Positions 52,290-62,503 of a stretch of DNA of 64,000 nt are shown here, in pieces. The translations under genes were made by a program, and so were the position numbers. The DNA is from JAEUMD01 sp050250815 (lineage in GTDB: Bacteria > Pseudomonadota > Alphaproteobacteria > Rhizobiales > Hyphomicrobiaceae). Below the pieces are notes generated by a model. The model did no database searches and was not told the origin of the DNA. It saw nothing but the letters and a program-made list of their open reading frames with translations. Position 1 is the first letter of the stretch; each line of letters opens with the position of its first letter. The DNA lies in assembly GCA_050250815.1 (NCBI GenBank), contig JBFWNY010000008.1, positions 56,220 to 120,219 of the forward strand, given 5' to 3'.

Positions 52290-52838
52290 TCAGCCCTGAC
52301 CCTGCATGACTTCCGCAGTCTTGGGGCCGAAATTGCCGTCCGCGGACAGATTGTTGCGCTTCTGGTAGTCGCGCACGGCCTCGCGTGTGCCGCGCCCATA
52401 GTTGCCGTCGACCTCCAGGTCGTAGCCCAGTTCGTTGAGCAGTTCCTGCAGAGCCTTCACGTCCTCGCCCTGATCGCCACGGCGCAGGGTGCGCGTGAAC
52501 TCGTATTTCTTCTTCTCTTCCGGGCCACCCAGCCCCTTGCACGGCCGCGCGCTGCGCGTGCAAACCCAACGCTTTTTGCCGCCCTCAACCGTCACCTGCT
52601 GACAGTCGATCTTGCGATCTTCCGCAACGCGCCACGACTGGAAGCCAGGACCAGCTTTCGACTCCGCGGCCTTGCGCCAAGCGAACAGCGAACTCGGATA
52701 CGCGCCAAGGTTCTTAGAGATGAATGGCTCGCCCTCAGCCACCACCACGTCGTTCTTGCATTCCTTCGCCGATGCGGGAGCCGCGATCGCGGCTACGGCA
52801 AGGATGAGGCTCGCCACGGCTGCACAAATTCGGAGCAT
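52290..52838 (-). CDS. Exported peptidoglycan-binding-domain protein
   Basis: A 182-residue protein with a signal peptide (about 1-24, LILAVAAIAAPASA) and a C-terminal peptidoglycan-binding domain of the PF01471 type (RRGDQGEDVKALQELLNELG, then GNYGRGTREAVRDYQ and ADGNFGPKTAEVM). The middle is Lys/Trp/Cys-rich with four cysteines. It probably binds cell wall in the periplasm. CGAGGG precedes the ATG. A strong terminator follows. Confidence 0.85.
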   Translation of the reverse strand: MLRICAAVASLILAVAAIAAPASAKECKNDVVVAEGEPFISKNLGAYPSSLFAWRKAAESKAGPGFQSWRVAEDRKIDCQQVTVEGGKKRWVCTRSARPCKGLGGPEEKKKYEFTRTLRRGDQGEDVKALQELLNELGYDLEVDGNYGRGTREAVRDYQKRNNLSADGNFGPKTAEVMQGQG

Positions 52839-53051
52839 TTGAACCCTCGTTCGAAATTTCGGATTGGACGCCTATTGTCCTCCACCCGTTGATGCATGTG
52901 CACCCGCGGGCAGCTGACGGGAGATAGTTTGCGCACGGCGTGTGACACATCGGCACCCATCGTGCCAAGGGCCGCAGAGGTCGGACAAGGCGGGCGCCGC
53001 TTCGTTAGTCTGGAGTTTTCCAAGGCGCGCCAGAGTGTTGGAGCAGCCAGC

Positions 53052-53486
53052 TCAGCCGGGTTGTGCGCGGGAGAGATTCAGGCGCATCAGTGCAGCAAGC
53101 CAGAGCAGGGCGAGTGCTCCGGTCGCCAGCAGCGTTACCTTGTCGAGAAGAGGCACGGCGAGTGTGCGTCCCAGGCCGATGCCCAGACCAAAGCCGCCGC
53201 CATGGAAGAACGTCAGCCAGAATGCGATTTGCGCCCCTGCCACGAATGCGGTCGTCAGCGCCAGAAGCCAGATGGGCCAGCGGCGCCAGCCTCGGCCTCG
53301 GTGCTCGGCGGAGACCCGCCAACTCAACGCCGGCAGCGTTGCCAGGACCGCGGTCGCGGGGCCGTAGAACGAAAACCAACGGCCGCCGAAGGCTAGCCGC
53401 AGCGCGATTGCGAGCAGGATGCCGGCCGTAATGATAGCGAATGGCTGCCAGCGGGCGCGTGTCGCCGAGCGGTCGAAGTTCTGCAT
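53052..53486 (-). CDS. Hypothetical membrane protein (four helices)
   Basis: A 144-residue inner-membrane protein with four hydrophobic helices: FAIITAGILLAIALRLAF, FSFYGPATAVLATLPAL, WPIWLLALTTAFVAGAQIAF and VTLLATGALALLWLAALM. A Gly-rich loop (GGGFGLGIGLGR) lies between helices three and four. GAAGGATCC precedes the ATG. No recognised motif; function unknown. Confidence 0.65.
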   Translation of the reverse strand: MQNFDRSATRARWQPFAIITAGILLAIALRLAFGGRWFSFYGPATAVLATLPALSWRVSAEHRGRGWRRWPIWLLALTTAFVAGAQIAFWLTFFHGGGFGLGIGLGRTLAVPLLDKVTLLATGALALLWLAALMRLNLSRAQPG

Positions 53487-53675
53487 CCGGATCCTTCAGG
53501 CGGAGTGTGCGACAGTAGTTCAAGTCGCCTCGGGTTGGAATTGCTGCGCGGCTGCTCGATGGCGGCTCTCGACCTTGGTTTGTGACCGGAGCTTCCGGGT
53601 CCCGGCTTGATGGTCCCGCGCAGGCGTGTCACTCAACGTGCCAGCTGTGGTGTCGAAAACAGGAAGTTGTGTGCG

Positions 53676-54695
53676 ATGCGCGAGGTTTCTCGACGGGGCG
53701 TTCTGGCGTCAGCGGGTGCAGTCCTGACGACTGTTGCATGCGGTATCGCGGGCGGTCGGCTGGTGCACGCCGGGAGGGTCCAGGAAGTGCACGGGCTGAA
53801 GCCCGGCGAGTTCACCTGGCACCCTGAGCGCGCGCCAGACGGCCCCGTGGCCATTATCGTGTCGCTGCCTGACCAGCTCGTTCACGTCTATCGCAACGGC
53901 GTGAGGATCGCGGTCTCGACGTGCTCGACCGGTAAGCAGGGACACGCGACGCCGACCGGCGTGTTCACGATCCTGGAAAAGGACAGGCATCACCACTCGT
54001 CGACCTACAACAACGCGCCGATGCCAAATATGAATCGGCTGACGTGGTCGGGAGTGGCACTCCACGCTGGCAATTTGCCGGGCTACCCCGCGTCGCACGG
54101 CTGCATCCGTCTGCCGATGAAGTTTTCCGAGCGGCTGTTCGGCATAACCCACGTCGGCACGCCGGTGATCGTCGCCGGCAGCCACTCGCAGCCGCGTGAG
54201 GTCGTGCACCCCGGGATGGTTCTCGCGGACTACGCTGCGCACGAGTTCGAGAGTGCAGTGGTGCCGGCCATGAAGGGCAAGGCAAAGCCTTGGGCGGCGA
54301 ACGTGGACAGCTTCAAGGGGGCGACTTCGCTGGTCGTGTCGCGCGCGGACATGACGGCAACATTGCTCGAGAACGGTGAGATCGTGGCCCAGGGACGCGC
54401 CGTCATACGCGATGCAGACCAGCCGCTGGGCAGCCACGTGTTCGTGCTGATGGATGCGCACGACGGGCACAAGGGCCTCGTCTGGCACGGATTGGCGCAC
54501 CATCACGAAGAGGGCGTCGACGTACCGGATGCGGAAACCGCACTGATCCGCCGCGTGTCGGCGGAAGCGGCCGTCATCAACGAGATGAAGGCGCGCATGC
54601 ACCCGGGTATGGTGCTGGTGACGACAGACCTTCCCGCCCATCCCGATGCGCGCACGGGCAAGGACTTCGTCGTCATGGCGACGGAGATGAGCTGA
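53676..54695 (+). CDS. L,D-transpeptidase (YkuD domain), exported
   Basis: A 339-residue cell-wall enzyme. A twin-arginine-like N-terminus (VSRRGVLASAG) suggests Tat-dependent export. The catalytic L,D-transpeptidase motif SHGCIRLP is at 140-147 (catalytic Cys 143) with the supporting HAGNLPGYPASHG segment. The C-terminal 170 residues form an extra domain. Such enzymes cross-link peptidoglycan 3-3 bonds or attach proteins to it. AGGAAG precedes the ATG at 53676. The frame is open upstream to 53607. Confidence 0.9.
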   Translation: MREVSRRGVLASAGAVLTTVACGIAGGRLVHAGRVQEVHGLKPGEFTWHPERAPDGPVAIIVSLPDQLVHVYRNGVRIAVSTCSTGKQGHATPTGVFTILEKDRHHHSSTYNNAPMPNMNRLTWSGVALHAGNLPGYPASHGCIRLPMKFSERLFGITHVGTPVIVAGSHSQPREVVHPGMVLADYAAHEFESAVVPAMKGKAKPWAANVDSFKGATSLVVSRADMTATLLENGEIVAQGRAVIRDADQPLGSHVFVLMDAHDGHKGLVWHGLAHHHEEGVDVPDAETALIRRVSAEAAVINEMKARMHPGMVLVTTDLPAHPDARTGKDFVVMATEMS

Positions 54696-54704
54696 GGCCG
54701 TCCA

Positions 54705-54733
54705 GGCGGGGCATCGAATAAGCGTGCCCCGCC
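54705..54733. terminator. Hairpin between convergent genes
   Basis: GGCGGGGCA and TGCCCCGCC (9-base perfect stem, 11-base loop) between the L,D-transpeptidase stop and the stop of the convergent 54753-55109 gene. No T-run. Confidence 0.5.
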
Positions 54734-54752
54734 GGCCGTGCGTACCGGTTCA

Positions 54753-55109
54753 CTACTTTCCGACGCGCTCAGCCTTTGACGAGTTCGTAGGCTTGCCGTC
54801 AGGGGCCGCGCCCTTGTCGAAGGCGACCTTCTTATAGCCGTCGCCGTCCTTCATGATCTTTGTCACCCAGCCCGTGTCCCACGTGATTACGGCGGCGTCT
54901 CCATCTGTCTTCCACGCCCCCTTCATGGCTTCGCCGGAGCGGTCGGCGCTCGCCTTGCCGTCCTCGCTCAGCATGATCGTGAAGGGCTTGCCGTTGGTGT
55001 CGGTCACCTTCCAGTTGCCCGCGAAGCCGGCATCGGCGGCAGCGGAGAGGGAAAGCGCCGCGATCTGGGCGGCAGCGAGTGCGGCGGTGAGCAGGGCGGT
55101 CTTGCGCAT
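54753..55109 (-). CDS. Hypothetical exported protein
   Basis: A 118-residue protein with a signal peptide (about 1-26, LTAALAAAQIAALSLSAAA) and a beta-rich mature domain (GNWKVTDTNGKPFTIML, GEAMKGAWKTDGDAAVITW) that resembles lipocalin/avidin-like small barrels in pattern, including the initial G-x-W. GGAGGA precedes the ATG. Likely periplasmic. No exact family recognised. Confidence 0.7.
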   Translation of the reverse strand: MRKTALLTAALAAAQIAALSLSAAADAGFAGNWKVTDTNGKPFTIMLSEDGKASADRSGEAMKGAWKTDGDAAVITWDTGWVTKIMKDGDGYKKVAFDKGAAPDGKPTNSSKAERVGK

Positions 55110-55323
55110 GGGTGTTCCTCCTGGGTTCGTTGTCGCGACGCGATTGTCCGCATCAATATAGCGCCGCAAGGGTGGAATGGGTTCCGCTCTCCGGCCTGTC
55201 CAGCGAGCGTCTTCTTGGCCACTGGCGGCATGAACGCCCTTTACCGTTCGTGCATCTTAATCTTTGCGTCAGGGTCGAATGACAACATGCTTTGAGCTTG
55301 GGAGCATGTTGAGGACGCAAGAC

Positions 55324-55848
55324 ATGTCGCTTCGCCTGAGAATTGTCACGCTGGCAGGGCTGCTCGTTCCGCTCGGCACGCTTGCGGCCCACGCCGAGGC
55401 GGTTGTGCTCGACGCGCATTGCCTATGCAAGCGGGGCGATAAGCCGACGGTCTACTTCGGCAAGCTTGCGCTGACCTCGGCCAACAGAGAGGCCATGAAA
55501 ACGCTGATCGAGAGTGGCGGCGTTCAGCTCGGCAAGCAGGTGACGCTCAAGGGCATGGGCTGCAACCCGGGCACGTTCCCCGACGGCTGGAAGGACAGGT
55601 GCGGCGATACCAGCGTCACCACCTGGGTCACGCCGACCAAGGCAGAGTGGTCGAGCGTTCCCAACGACGAGTATGCCGGCGAGGTGACGATCCGCATCAC
55701 GTCGAACTCGGGGATCCCCCTGGCGCTTGAGTCCTCGGACGAGAAGGTCCTCCTCGACGAGAATCGCTGGCCGGATGCGTCGGTGTTCAGCGTCATGGGC
55801 CCGGACGTGAGGACCGAGACGGCGGCGACGGCGAAGCGTAAGCGCTAG
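55324..55848 (+). CDS. Hypothetical exported protein
   Basis: A 174-residue protein with a signal peptide (about 1-24, VTLAGLLVPLGTLAAHA) and a mature region with five cysteines (AHCLCKRGD, GMGCNPG, DRCGDT). No family recognised. The ATG at 55324 follows GAGGA by seven bases; the frame is open upstream to 55264. A hairpin with a minus-strand T-run lies 37 bases after its stop. Periplasmic. Confidence 0.65.
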   Translation: MSLRLRIVTLAGLLVPLGTLAAHAEAVVLDAHCLCKRGDKPTVYFGKLALTSANREAMKTLIESGGVQLGKQVTLKGMGCNPGTFPDGWKDRCGDTSVTTWVTPTKAEWSSVPNDEYAGEVTIRITSNSGIPLALESSDEKVLLDENRWPDASVFSVMGPDVRTETAATAKRKR

Positions 55849-55884
55849 CGACGCGTCAGCGCTTCAATGCAGGCCTTCTCGCAA

Positions 55885-55913
55885 ACAGAAAGGGCTGCCC
55901 GATGGGCAGCCCT
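55885..55913 (-). terminator. Terminator after the mini-ORF/thiC transcript
   Basis: AGGGCTGCCC, loop ATC, GGGCAGCCCT, followed on the minus strand by TTCTGTTT. It lies about 60 bases after the stop of the mini-ORF at 55973 and also separates the convergent 55324-55848 gene. Confidence 0.75.
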
Positions 55914-55972
55914 CCGTGGAACGAGGCGCGACAGGCTGTTGATGGCCCCTCCGCGCGTGTTGCCGAATTTCG

Positions 55973-56050
55973 TTAGCCGGTCACCGGAAGGTGCGCCAGC
56001 GTCAAATCCAGCGACCGCGACATCGCAGCCTCATGGTTTCCACTCGACAT
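55973..56050 (-). CDS. 25-residue ORF with an exceptionally long Shine-Dalgarno sequence
   Basis: A 25-codon reading frame, MSSGNHEAAMSRSLDLTLAH then LPVTG and TAA. Immediately before it is GGGAGGTGATCCG, which is the full complement of the 16S rRNA 3' end (GGATCACCTCC), one base from the ATG. The initiation signal is thus far stronger than for ordinary genes here. It lies 97 bases after thiC on the same strand and before a terminator. I cannot identify the peptide. The + strand at this spot reads like the 16S tail. It may encode a small protein, be a leader or decoy, or be chance; the SD match is the reason to list it. Confidence 0.5.
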   Translation of the reverse strand: MSSGNHEAAMSRSLDLTLAHLPVTG

Positions 56051-56147
56051 CGGATCACCTCCCTTCGGTTGTTGACGATGGCATGCATGTTGCCACTGTT
56101 CGTGGCGAATTCAAGGGGGCTGGTCTCGGGTACTGGGCGGATTGGCC

Positions 56148-58033
<1,886 letters not shown>

Positions 58034-58037
<4 letters not shown>

Positions 58038-58507
58038 CGTGCTGCTCCCTTCCGCGGGCCGGCGCGGGAACCGGCCGGGGGTGACTTCGATTGAGATTTC
58101 GTAGAGGTCGGATGCTTCGAGGTCCCGCGAGCGGGCGCTGGAGGTTCGCCAAGTGCGAACTCGGCGCGCAGGCGCTTGGGCAGGCCTTCGACGACCAGGC
58201 GATAACTGGCGGCGAGGTAGTCCTTCAGACCTAGGTCGTCGAGGGCTTCGTTCGACGTGCGCTGGATCCACAGCATGCCGCGCGAGGCGAGGTATGGCGC
58301 AGGGCGGCAGCCGGGCATCTCGCGCAGCATGTCGTAGCTCATGGCCGAGCACTTGAAGGTGACGTGCAGGGCGCCGCCGTCATCGATCTGCCGCGCGATG
58401 GCGAAGACCTTGCCGCCCACCTTCCACACGTGTGCGCCGCCCCACTGGACCACGGTCGTGGTCGCGGGGAGCGTGCGGCAGTAGCGGTTGTACTCGTTGA
58501 GCGTCAC
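58034..58507 (-). CDS. YjbR/MmcQ-family protein
   Basis: A 157-residue cytoplasmic protein of the YjbR/MmcQ (DUF419) group. It has NEYNRYCRTLPATTTVVQWG at the start, AHVWKVGGKVFAIAR, VTFKCSAMSYDMLREMPGC and WIQRTSNEALDDLGLKDYL, matching the typical MmcQ fold; the last 35 residues are a Lys/Ser/Pro-rich tail. Family members have been called DNA-binding proteins, but function is not established. The GTG start at 58507 is used. It is co-transcribed with thiC and the membrane gene upstream and overlaps thiC. Confidence 0.85.
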
Positions 58508-58514
58508 GGTCGTC

Positions 58515-58904
58515 TCACAGGAAGCCGTAGGCGGCGAGCGAGAAGAACAGGCCGATGGCGATCGCCACCGCGCCACCAACCACGGGCGCGTTGCGAAGGC
58601 CGGCGAACTCGTCGCGCAGGTCGCGCGCGGCATCGGCGAACGCCATGCGGAAGATGCCGCCAATCACAGCCAGCCAGCCGAAGATGGTGACCGCCATGCG
58701 CCAGTCGGCGGTCCAGACGTTGTGCACGCGCAAGATGGCGAGGCCAGCTACGAACGCAAGCAGGCCGGCCAGGAAGATTGCCGCATGATCACTGGCCATG
58801 CGCTGGGTGAGGTCCAGGAAATACTGCCGCCGCAGCAGCATCAGCGCGCCGACCACGATCAGCGTGGGGCCGATCAGGCTGGCGATGAATTGCGAAGTGG
58901 ACAC
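58515..58904 (-). CDS. Small four-helix membrane protein in the TPP riboswitch operon
   Basis: A 129-residue inner-membrane protein with four helices (SLIGPTLIVVGALMLL, AAIFLAGLLAFVAGLAIL, RMAVTIFGWLAVIGGIF, VVGGAVAIAIGLFFSLAAY). The GTG at 58904 is preceded by GAGGGG; a longer frame to 59003 runs into the riboswitch. It is first in the operon after the TPP riboswitch and stops seven bases before the YjbR/MmcQ-like start. The context suggests a link to thiamine or its precursors, such as transport, but the family is unknown to me. Confidence 0.75.
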   Translation of the reverse strand: MSTSQFIASLIGPTLIVVGALMLLRRQYFLDLTQRMASDHAAIFLAGLLAFVAGLAILRVHNVWTADWRMAVTIFGWLAVIGGIFRMAFADAARDLRDEFAGLRNAPVVGGAVAIAIGLFFSLAAYGFL

Positions 58905-58986
58905 GGCGCAGACCCCTCGCGGGCGACGAAACGAGTGTTCCGCGTCGTGCATGGCTGCGAGGACGGCAGGAGATGAGCGTGCATTC

Positions 58987-59107
58987 CGTCCCTTCGCCGG
59001 CATGACCCGGATCAGGTTCTAAGGGTGCTCGGACATCTGCTCGGTCAACCGTGTAGGCCGCCAGCAAACTCAGTCCGATCTCAGCCGGTGCCCCGGCGCC
59101 CCTCGGT
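58987..59107 (-). ncRNA. TPP riboswitch (thi-box)
   Basis: On the minus strand the leader carries GAGGGGCGCC, then GGCACCGGCTGAGATCGG, the variable arm, CCCTTAGAACCTGATCCGGG and TCATGCCGGCGAAGGGA, the complete TPP aptamer. It precedes the membrane gene start at 58904 by about 80 bases and should reduce the operon including thiC when thiamine pyrophosphate is plentiful. The expression platform is not resolved. Confidence 0.97.
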
Positions 59108-59192
59108 GATGCGACAATGGGGGGAAAATCATGCGCCCGCAAGGAAAACCCGCGGGCGCAGAGTCGTGGCCGATTGCAACCGGTGTAAGCCC

Positions 59193-59579
59193 TTACAGCT
59201 TCGCCAGAACGCGCTCCAGCCGTCCGCGCACATCGGATGCGATGGCGTCGAGTTCCTTGTTGCCGATCATCGCCATGGCGCCGGCCGGGTCCATGGCGGA
59301 CACCTCGACGCGGCCGTCCTTGTGCTCCTGCACGACAACGTTGCAGGGCAGCAGAACGCCAACCTGGTTCTCGGCCGTCAGCGCCTTCAAGGCGAGCGGG
59401 GGATTGCATGCGCCCAAGATCTTGTACTTGGGGAAATCGACATCAAGCTTCTTCTTCAGCGTTTCCCGGACGTCGATCTCGGTCAGCACACCAAAGCCTT
59501 CGCCCTTCAGCGCATCGGTGACGGCGTTGAGCGCATCCTCGTAGGATTTCGAGACGGTCTTGGTCATGAAATACGACAT
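59193..59579 (-). CDS. DUF302 protein
   Basis: A 128-residue soluble protein of the DUF302 family. SYEDALNAVTDALKGEGFGVLTEI and YKILGACNPPLALKAL are the typical first and second blocks, followed by LLPCNVVVQEHKDGRVEVSAM. GGAGGAGAA precedes the ATG. DUF302 proteins occur in sulfur and redox contexts; a conserved Cys is in LLPCN. A diverged, exported relative lies at 36817-37332. Function unknown. Confidence 0.9.
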   Translation of the reverse strand: MSYFMTKTVSKSYEDALNAVTDALKGEGFGVLTEIDVRETLKKKLDVDFPKYKILGACNPPLALKALTAENQVGVLLPCNVVVQEHKDGRVEVSAMDPAGAMAMIGNKELDAIASDVRGRLERVLAKL

Positions 59580-59699
59580 CGCGGGTTCTCCTCCAGGCTG
59601 GCAAAGCGTTGCGCTGGCCCGGAGGTGGCATCTCGCGGCGCGAATATCAAGCAGCGTAGATGTGATGCGCTGATCTGGCGCCGCGGCGGCGTCGTCGCT

Positions 59700-60287
59700 T
59701 TAGCGGCTCGCCGCCATCAGCCGGTCATAGGCCTTCATGGTGCGCGCCTCGGCCGCCTTATCCTTCATGTACCAGTGGAAGAAGTGGTGGCTGAGGTATA
59801 GGCCGTGCAACTCGAAAACGAGCTGGGCGGTATCCAGCGACGCCTTGAACTGGCCGGCGCGCTTGGCCTCATCAATGGCCTCGCCCAGCACACTCGACCA
59901 AGTGTCGAGGGCAGTCTTCAGCCGCTCGCGCACGGCGGGAGCTAGATCCCCGGCTTGGCGGCTCGCATGCACGAACGGGCAGCCGCCCTTGAGCATCGGA
60001 GCGCGGGACCATTGGATCCAGCGCGAGAACATGGTTCTGAGACGGGCCTCCCCGCCTGCTGCGGCGCGCGAGGCTTCCACGACGTCACGCACGAACAGTT
60101 GAGTTGCCTGCTCCAGCACTCCCAGTTGCAGGCTTTCGCGGTCGGCGAAGTGACCGGTCAGACCACTGCGCGGCAACTCCAGCTCGCGCGCCAGCGTGCC
60201 CATCGTCAGGGCGGCAAGACCCTGGCGGCTCGCGATGCCTAGCCCGTGATTGAGAATCCGCTCGCGCAGGCCGTTCTCCGTCTGCAT
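59700..60287 (-). CDS. TetR-family transcriptional regulator
   Basis: A 195-residue repressor. The N-terminal helix-turn-helix spans about residues 8-50 (LRERILNHGLGIASRQGLAA, LARELELPRSGLTGHFADR). The C-terminal part is a helical ligand-binding domain. GGGAGGCACGAT precedes the ATG at 60287. Its target is unknown; the nearest gene in the same direction is the DUF302 gene, and it is separated from the DUF3565 gene upstream. The unusual Leu-Gly spacing in the recognition helix is seen but not odd. Confidence 0.88.
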   Translation of the reverse strand: MQTENGLRERILNHGLGIASRQGLAALTMGTLARELELPRSGLTGHFADRESLQLGVLEQATQLFVRDVVEASRAAAGGEARLRTMFSRWIQWSRAPMLKGGCPFVHASRQAGDLAPAVRERLKTALDTWSSVLGEAIDEAKRAGQFKASLDTAQLVFELHGLYLSHHFFHWYMKDKAAEARTMKAYDRLMAASR

Positions 60288-60437
60288 ATCGTGCCTCCCG
60301 GTCCGTTGATCCGGCGGGAGATTGCCGTGGCAACCGTGGGCATTCTGGGGCGCCGCCGTGGCAGGCCCGTGATCGTCGAAGCAGTGTGGCCGGCACGCGT
60401 CACGCCTTGGCAAACCGCGCAAAACCCAGGCAGTGGC

Positions 60438-60641
60438 TCAATCGTTGAGCGGCGCTTCCCGGGTGCACTGCACGCAGTCCACCTCCTGGCCGACCATGCG
60501 CGCGCGGCCTTCCGGCGTCAGCACCCAGGGTCTTTCGACGAGCGGCGGCTTGTGGCGGACGTGCTGCTCGTGGCCGCACGAAAGCATCGCGACGAAATCG
60601 CCGGCGATGTCCTCATAGAAGCCGACGATCCGCTGCTTCAT
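60438..60641 (-). CDS. DUF3565 small protein
   Basis: A 67-residue protein beginning MKQRIVGFYEDIAGDFVAML with CGHEQHVRHKPPLV near residues 22-35 and DCVQCTREAP at the end. The CGH and CxxC elements suggest a zinc-binding site and match the DUF3565 group. It starts ten bases after the stop of the 60652-62337 gene and is probably translated in the same operon. Function unknown. Confidence 0.8.
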   Translation of the reverse strand: MKQRIVGFYEDIAGDFVAMLSCGHEQHVRHKPPLVERPWVLTPEGRARMVGQEVDCVQCTREAPLND

Positions 60642-60651
60642 GGGACGCGGC

Positions 60652-62337
60652 TCAGGCCGCTTGCGCCGCGCCGGCGTTCTCGATCCAAGACTTGATCCGT
60701 TCGATGTCGGGTGGTGCGCCCTCGCGCAGCACATGCCTGCCGTCAGTCGTTGCGGCGTAGGCGAGAACGGTCGCCGACAGCGCCACAGGATCGGCCTCCG
60801 CGATGGCTTCAATGTTGCGGTAGCCCGCGCCCACGAGAAGCTGTGCTCCCGATCCGCTCAGGCCAGGTACCGCCATGACAAGCCGCGCTTGATCCTGCCA
60901 GGCCGTCACGTCTCGTGCGGTGATGTGGCGCGCGTCGATGCGGCGCGCGACGTCGACCGCGTCGGCGGCGAGGAGGTCGGAAACAGTGCGGATTGAAACG
61001 GCGGCGAGACGCTCCGCAGTGCGTGGCCCGATCGAGGGCGCGCGTTCGACATCGTCGCCGGCCGCGAGCCGGACGCGCACGCGCGCGGAAGGCGCGCCGT
61101 GCTCGAGCGGCGTGGCCGGGTCCGTCGCCGGCGCAGGCTTTGTATCGCCGCCCGTCGCCAGGGGGGAGGCCCGCTGCAGACGCGCCATGACGGATGGCGT
61201 GCCCTTACCATGCGCTGTCGAACCGAGCGCGGCGGCAAAGCGCTGCTGGGGTGACTGGGTCGTGGCCGCCGGGGACGGCGGTGGGGACGAGACTTTCGGA
61301 ATCACAAGCTCGGGCCGGCCGGCGCCCGCTGCGGGTGGGACAGCCTTTCCTGGACCTTTTGCTGTGGCGGGAGCTTTCGCCGGCAGACGCTGCGCCAAGG
61401 TGGCGCGCTGCTCGGCGGCACGCGGCGCCAGCACTTCGCGGGCATGCAGATCGCGCACGACGCGATCGTCTTCTGGGAGCGCAGCGTCGACGCGACCGGT
61501 CGCGACCAGTTCGTCATACATCGCCTCGACGATGCGGCGGTCCTGGGCATTCGCGAGGCGCTTGGCGAGCCGGCCCTTGGGGATCGTGAGTGTCGCGATC
61601 ACCGTATCGAGGGCGAGCGAAACATCGGGTGCCTGGGCGCCCGATTGGGAAATGGCGCGTTCCAGAACGCGCGCGAAAGCATCGGCGGCCAGCACGAGCA
61701 GGTCGCCGACGAGATCACGGGCTATCTCGTCGAGCCCTTCGGGCGGATCGACCACGCCGACGTTGATGTCGTAGTGCGCGATCAGGCGGCCGTAATCGGC
61801 ATTGGCCCGCTCGGCGTTGGCACACAGGAAGGCTTTCAGCCAATGCTCTCCCTCCGGCGCGCGCGCCGGTGCGGCACCTGCTGCGGCGCGCGCTTCGCCG
61901 CGATGGGCGAGATCGTCGTAGCTTCGCGAGATGCTCCACTCGACGGCGCGGTGGATGTTGTTCTCGGCCTCCGACTGCGCGGTGTGGAAGGGGTGGATCG
62001 GGTCCGTGACGTAATGGCTGAGCACGCCGGCGCAGTACGCCGCTTCCTGCCAGTTGCCGTCGCCGAGCGCGGTGACGAGATGCGCATACCAAGCCTCGGC
62101 CTTTTCCGGGGCGCCGCCCCAGTAGCCGTCGGCGACGTGCAGCACGTGGTTCTTGAAGTCCTTGAACTCGGTGTCGGGAGCCTTCGATCCGGCCAAGTAT
62201 ACGGTTGCGTGCTTGAGAAACAGCCGCTGCCAAGCTTCCGCGTCCTCGCGGTGGATACGGCGCAGCGCGTCGAGCGCGAGCTTGTGGTGGGTACCGGTGG
62301 CGTGAGCCGCGCGGATGACGCGGAAGAGGAGGCTCAT
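60652..62337 (-). CDS. Zinc-dependent phospholipase C-like protein fused to DUF4332 domain
   Basis: A 561-residue two-part protein. The N-terminal 250 residues have the His/Asp-rich zinc phospholipase C / S1-P1-like features (HKLALDALRRIHRED, FKNHVLHVADGYWGG, CAGVLSHYVTDPIHPFH). A Pro/Ala linker (about 300-420) follows, then a C-terminal DUF4332 helix-hairpin-helix region (APSIGPRTAERLAAVSI, LAADAVDVARRIDAR). No signal peptide is visible. The fusion is seen directly; the combined role is unknown. It is followed by DUF3565. Confidence 0.85.
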   Translation of the reverse strand: MSLLFRVIRAAHATGTHHKLALDALRRIHREDAEAWQRLFLKHATVYLAGSKAPDTEFKDFKNHVLHVADGYWGGAPEKAEAWYAHLVTALGDGNWQEAAYCAGVLSHYVTDPIHPFHTAQSEAENNIHRAVEWSISRSYDDLAHRGEARAAAGAAPARAPEGEHWLKAFLCANAERANADYGRLIAHYDINVGVVDPPEGLDEIARDLVGDLLVLAADAFARVLERAISQSGAQAPDVSLALDTVIATLTIPKGRLAKRLANAQDRRIVEAMYDELVATGRVDAALPEDDRVVRDLHAREVLAPRAAEQRATLAQRLPAKAPATAKGPGKAVPPAAGAGRPELVIPKVSSPPPSPAATTQSPQQRFAAALGSTAHGKGTPSVMARLQRASPLATGGDTKPAPATDPATPLEHGAPSARVRVRLAAGDDVERAPSIGPRTAERLAAVSIRTVSDLLAADAVDVARRIDARHITARDVTAWQDQARLVMAVPGLSGSGAQLLVGAGYRNIEAIAEADPVALSATVLAYAATTDGRHVLREGAPPDIERIKSWIENAGAAQAA

Positions 62338-62503
62338 GGCACGATCCTGCTCGAGCGTTGGGTCCTCCCCCGTTCGTCCGACGAGTCGGTTGCACTTGGC
62401 AAATCAAGGGCCCGGTGCGTGTGGCCTATCAACAGGAAAGGGTGGCGGGTCGCTCATGCAACTCGTGATGGCCGGCATGTTCGGCAGCGTGGATGGGGGC
62501 CCG

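Noticed and set aside
55955..56070. 16S rRNA 3' end fragment on the plus strand
   Set aside because: Only the 12-base tail matches; no further 16S sequence surrounds it, so it is not an rRNA remnant.
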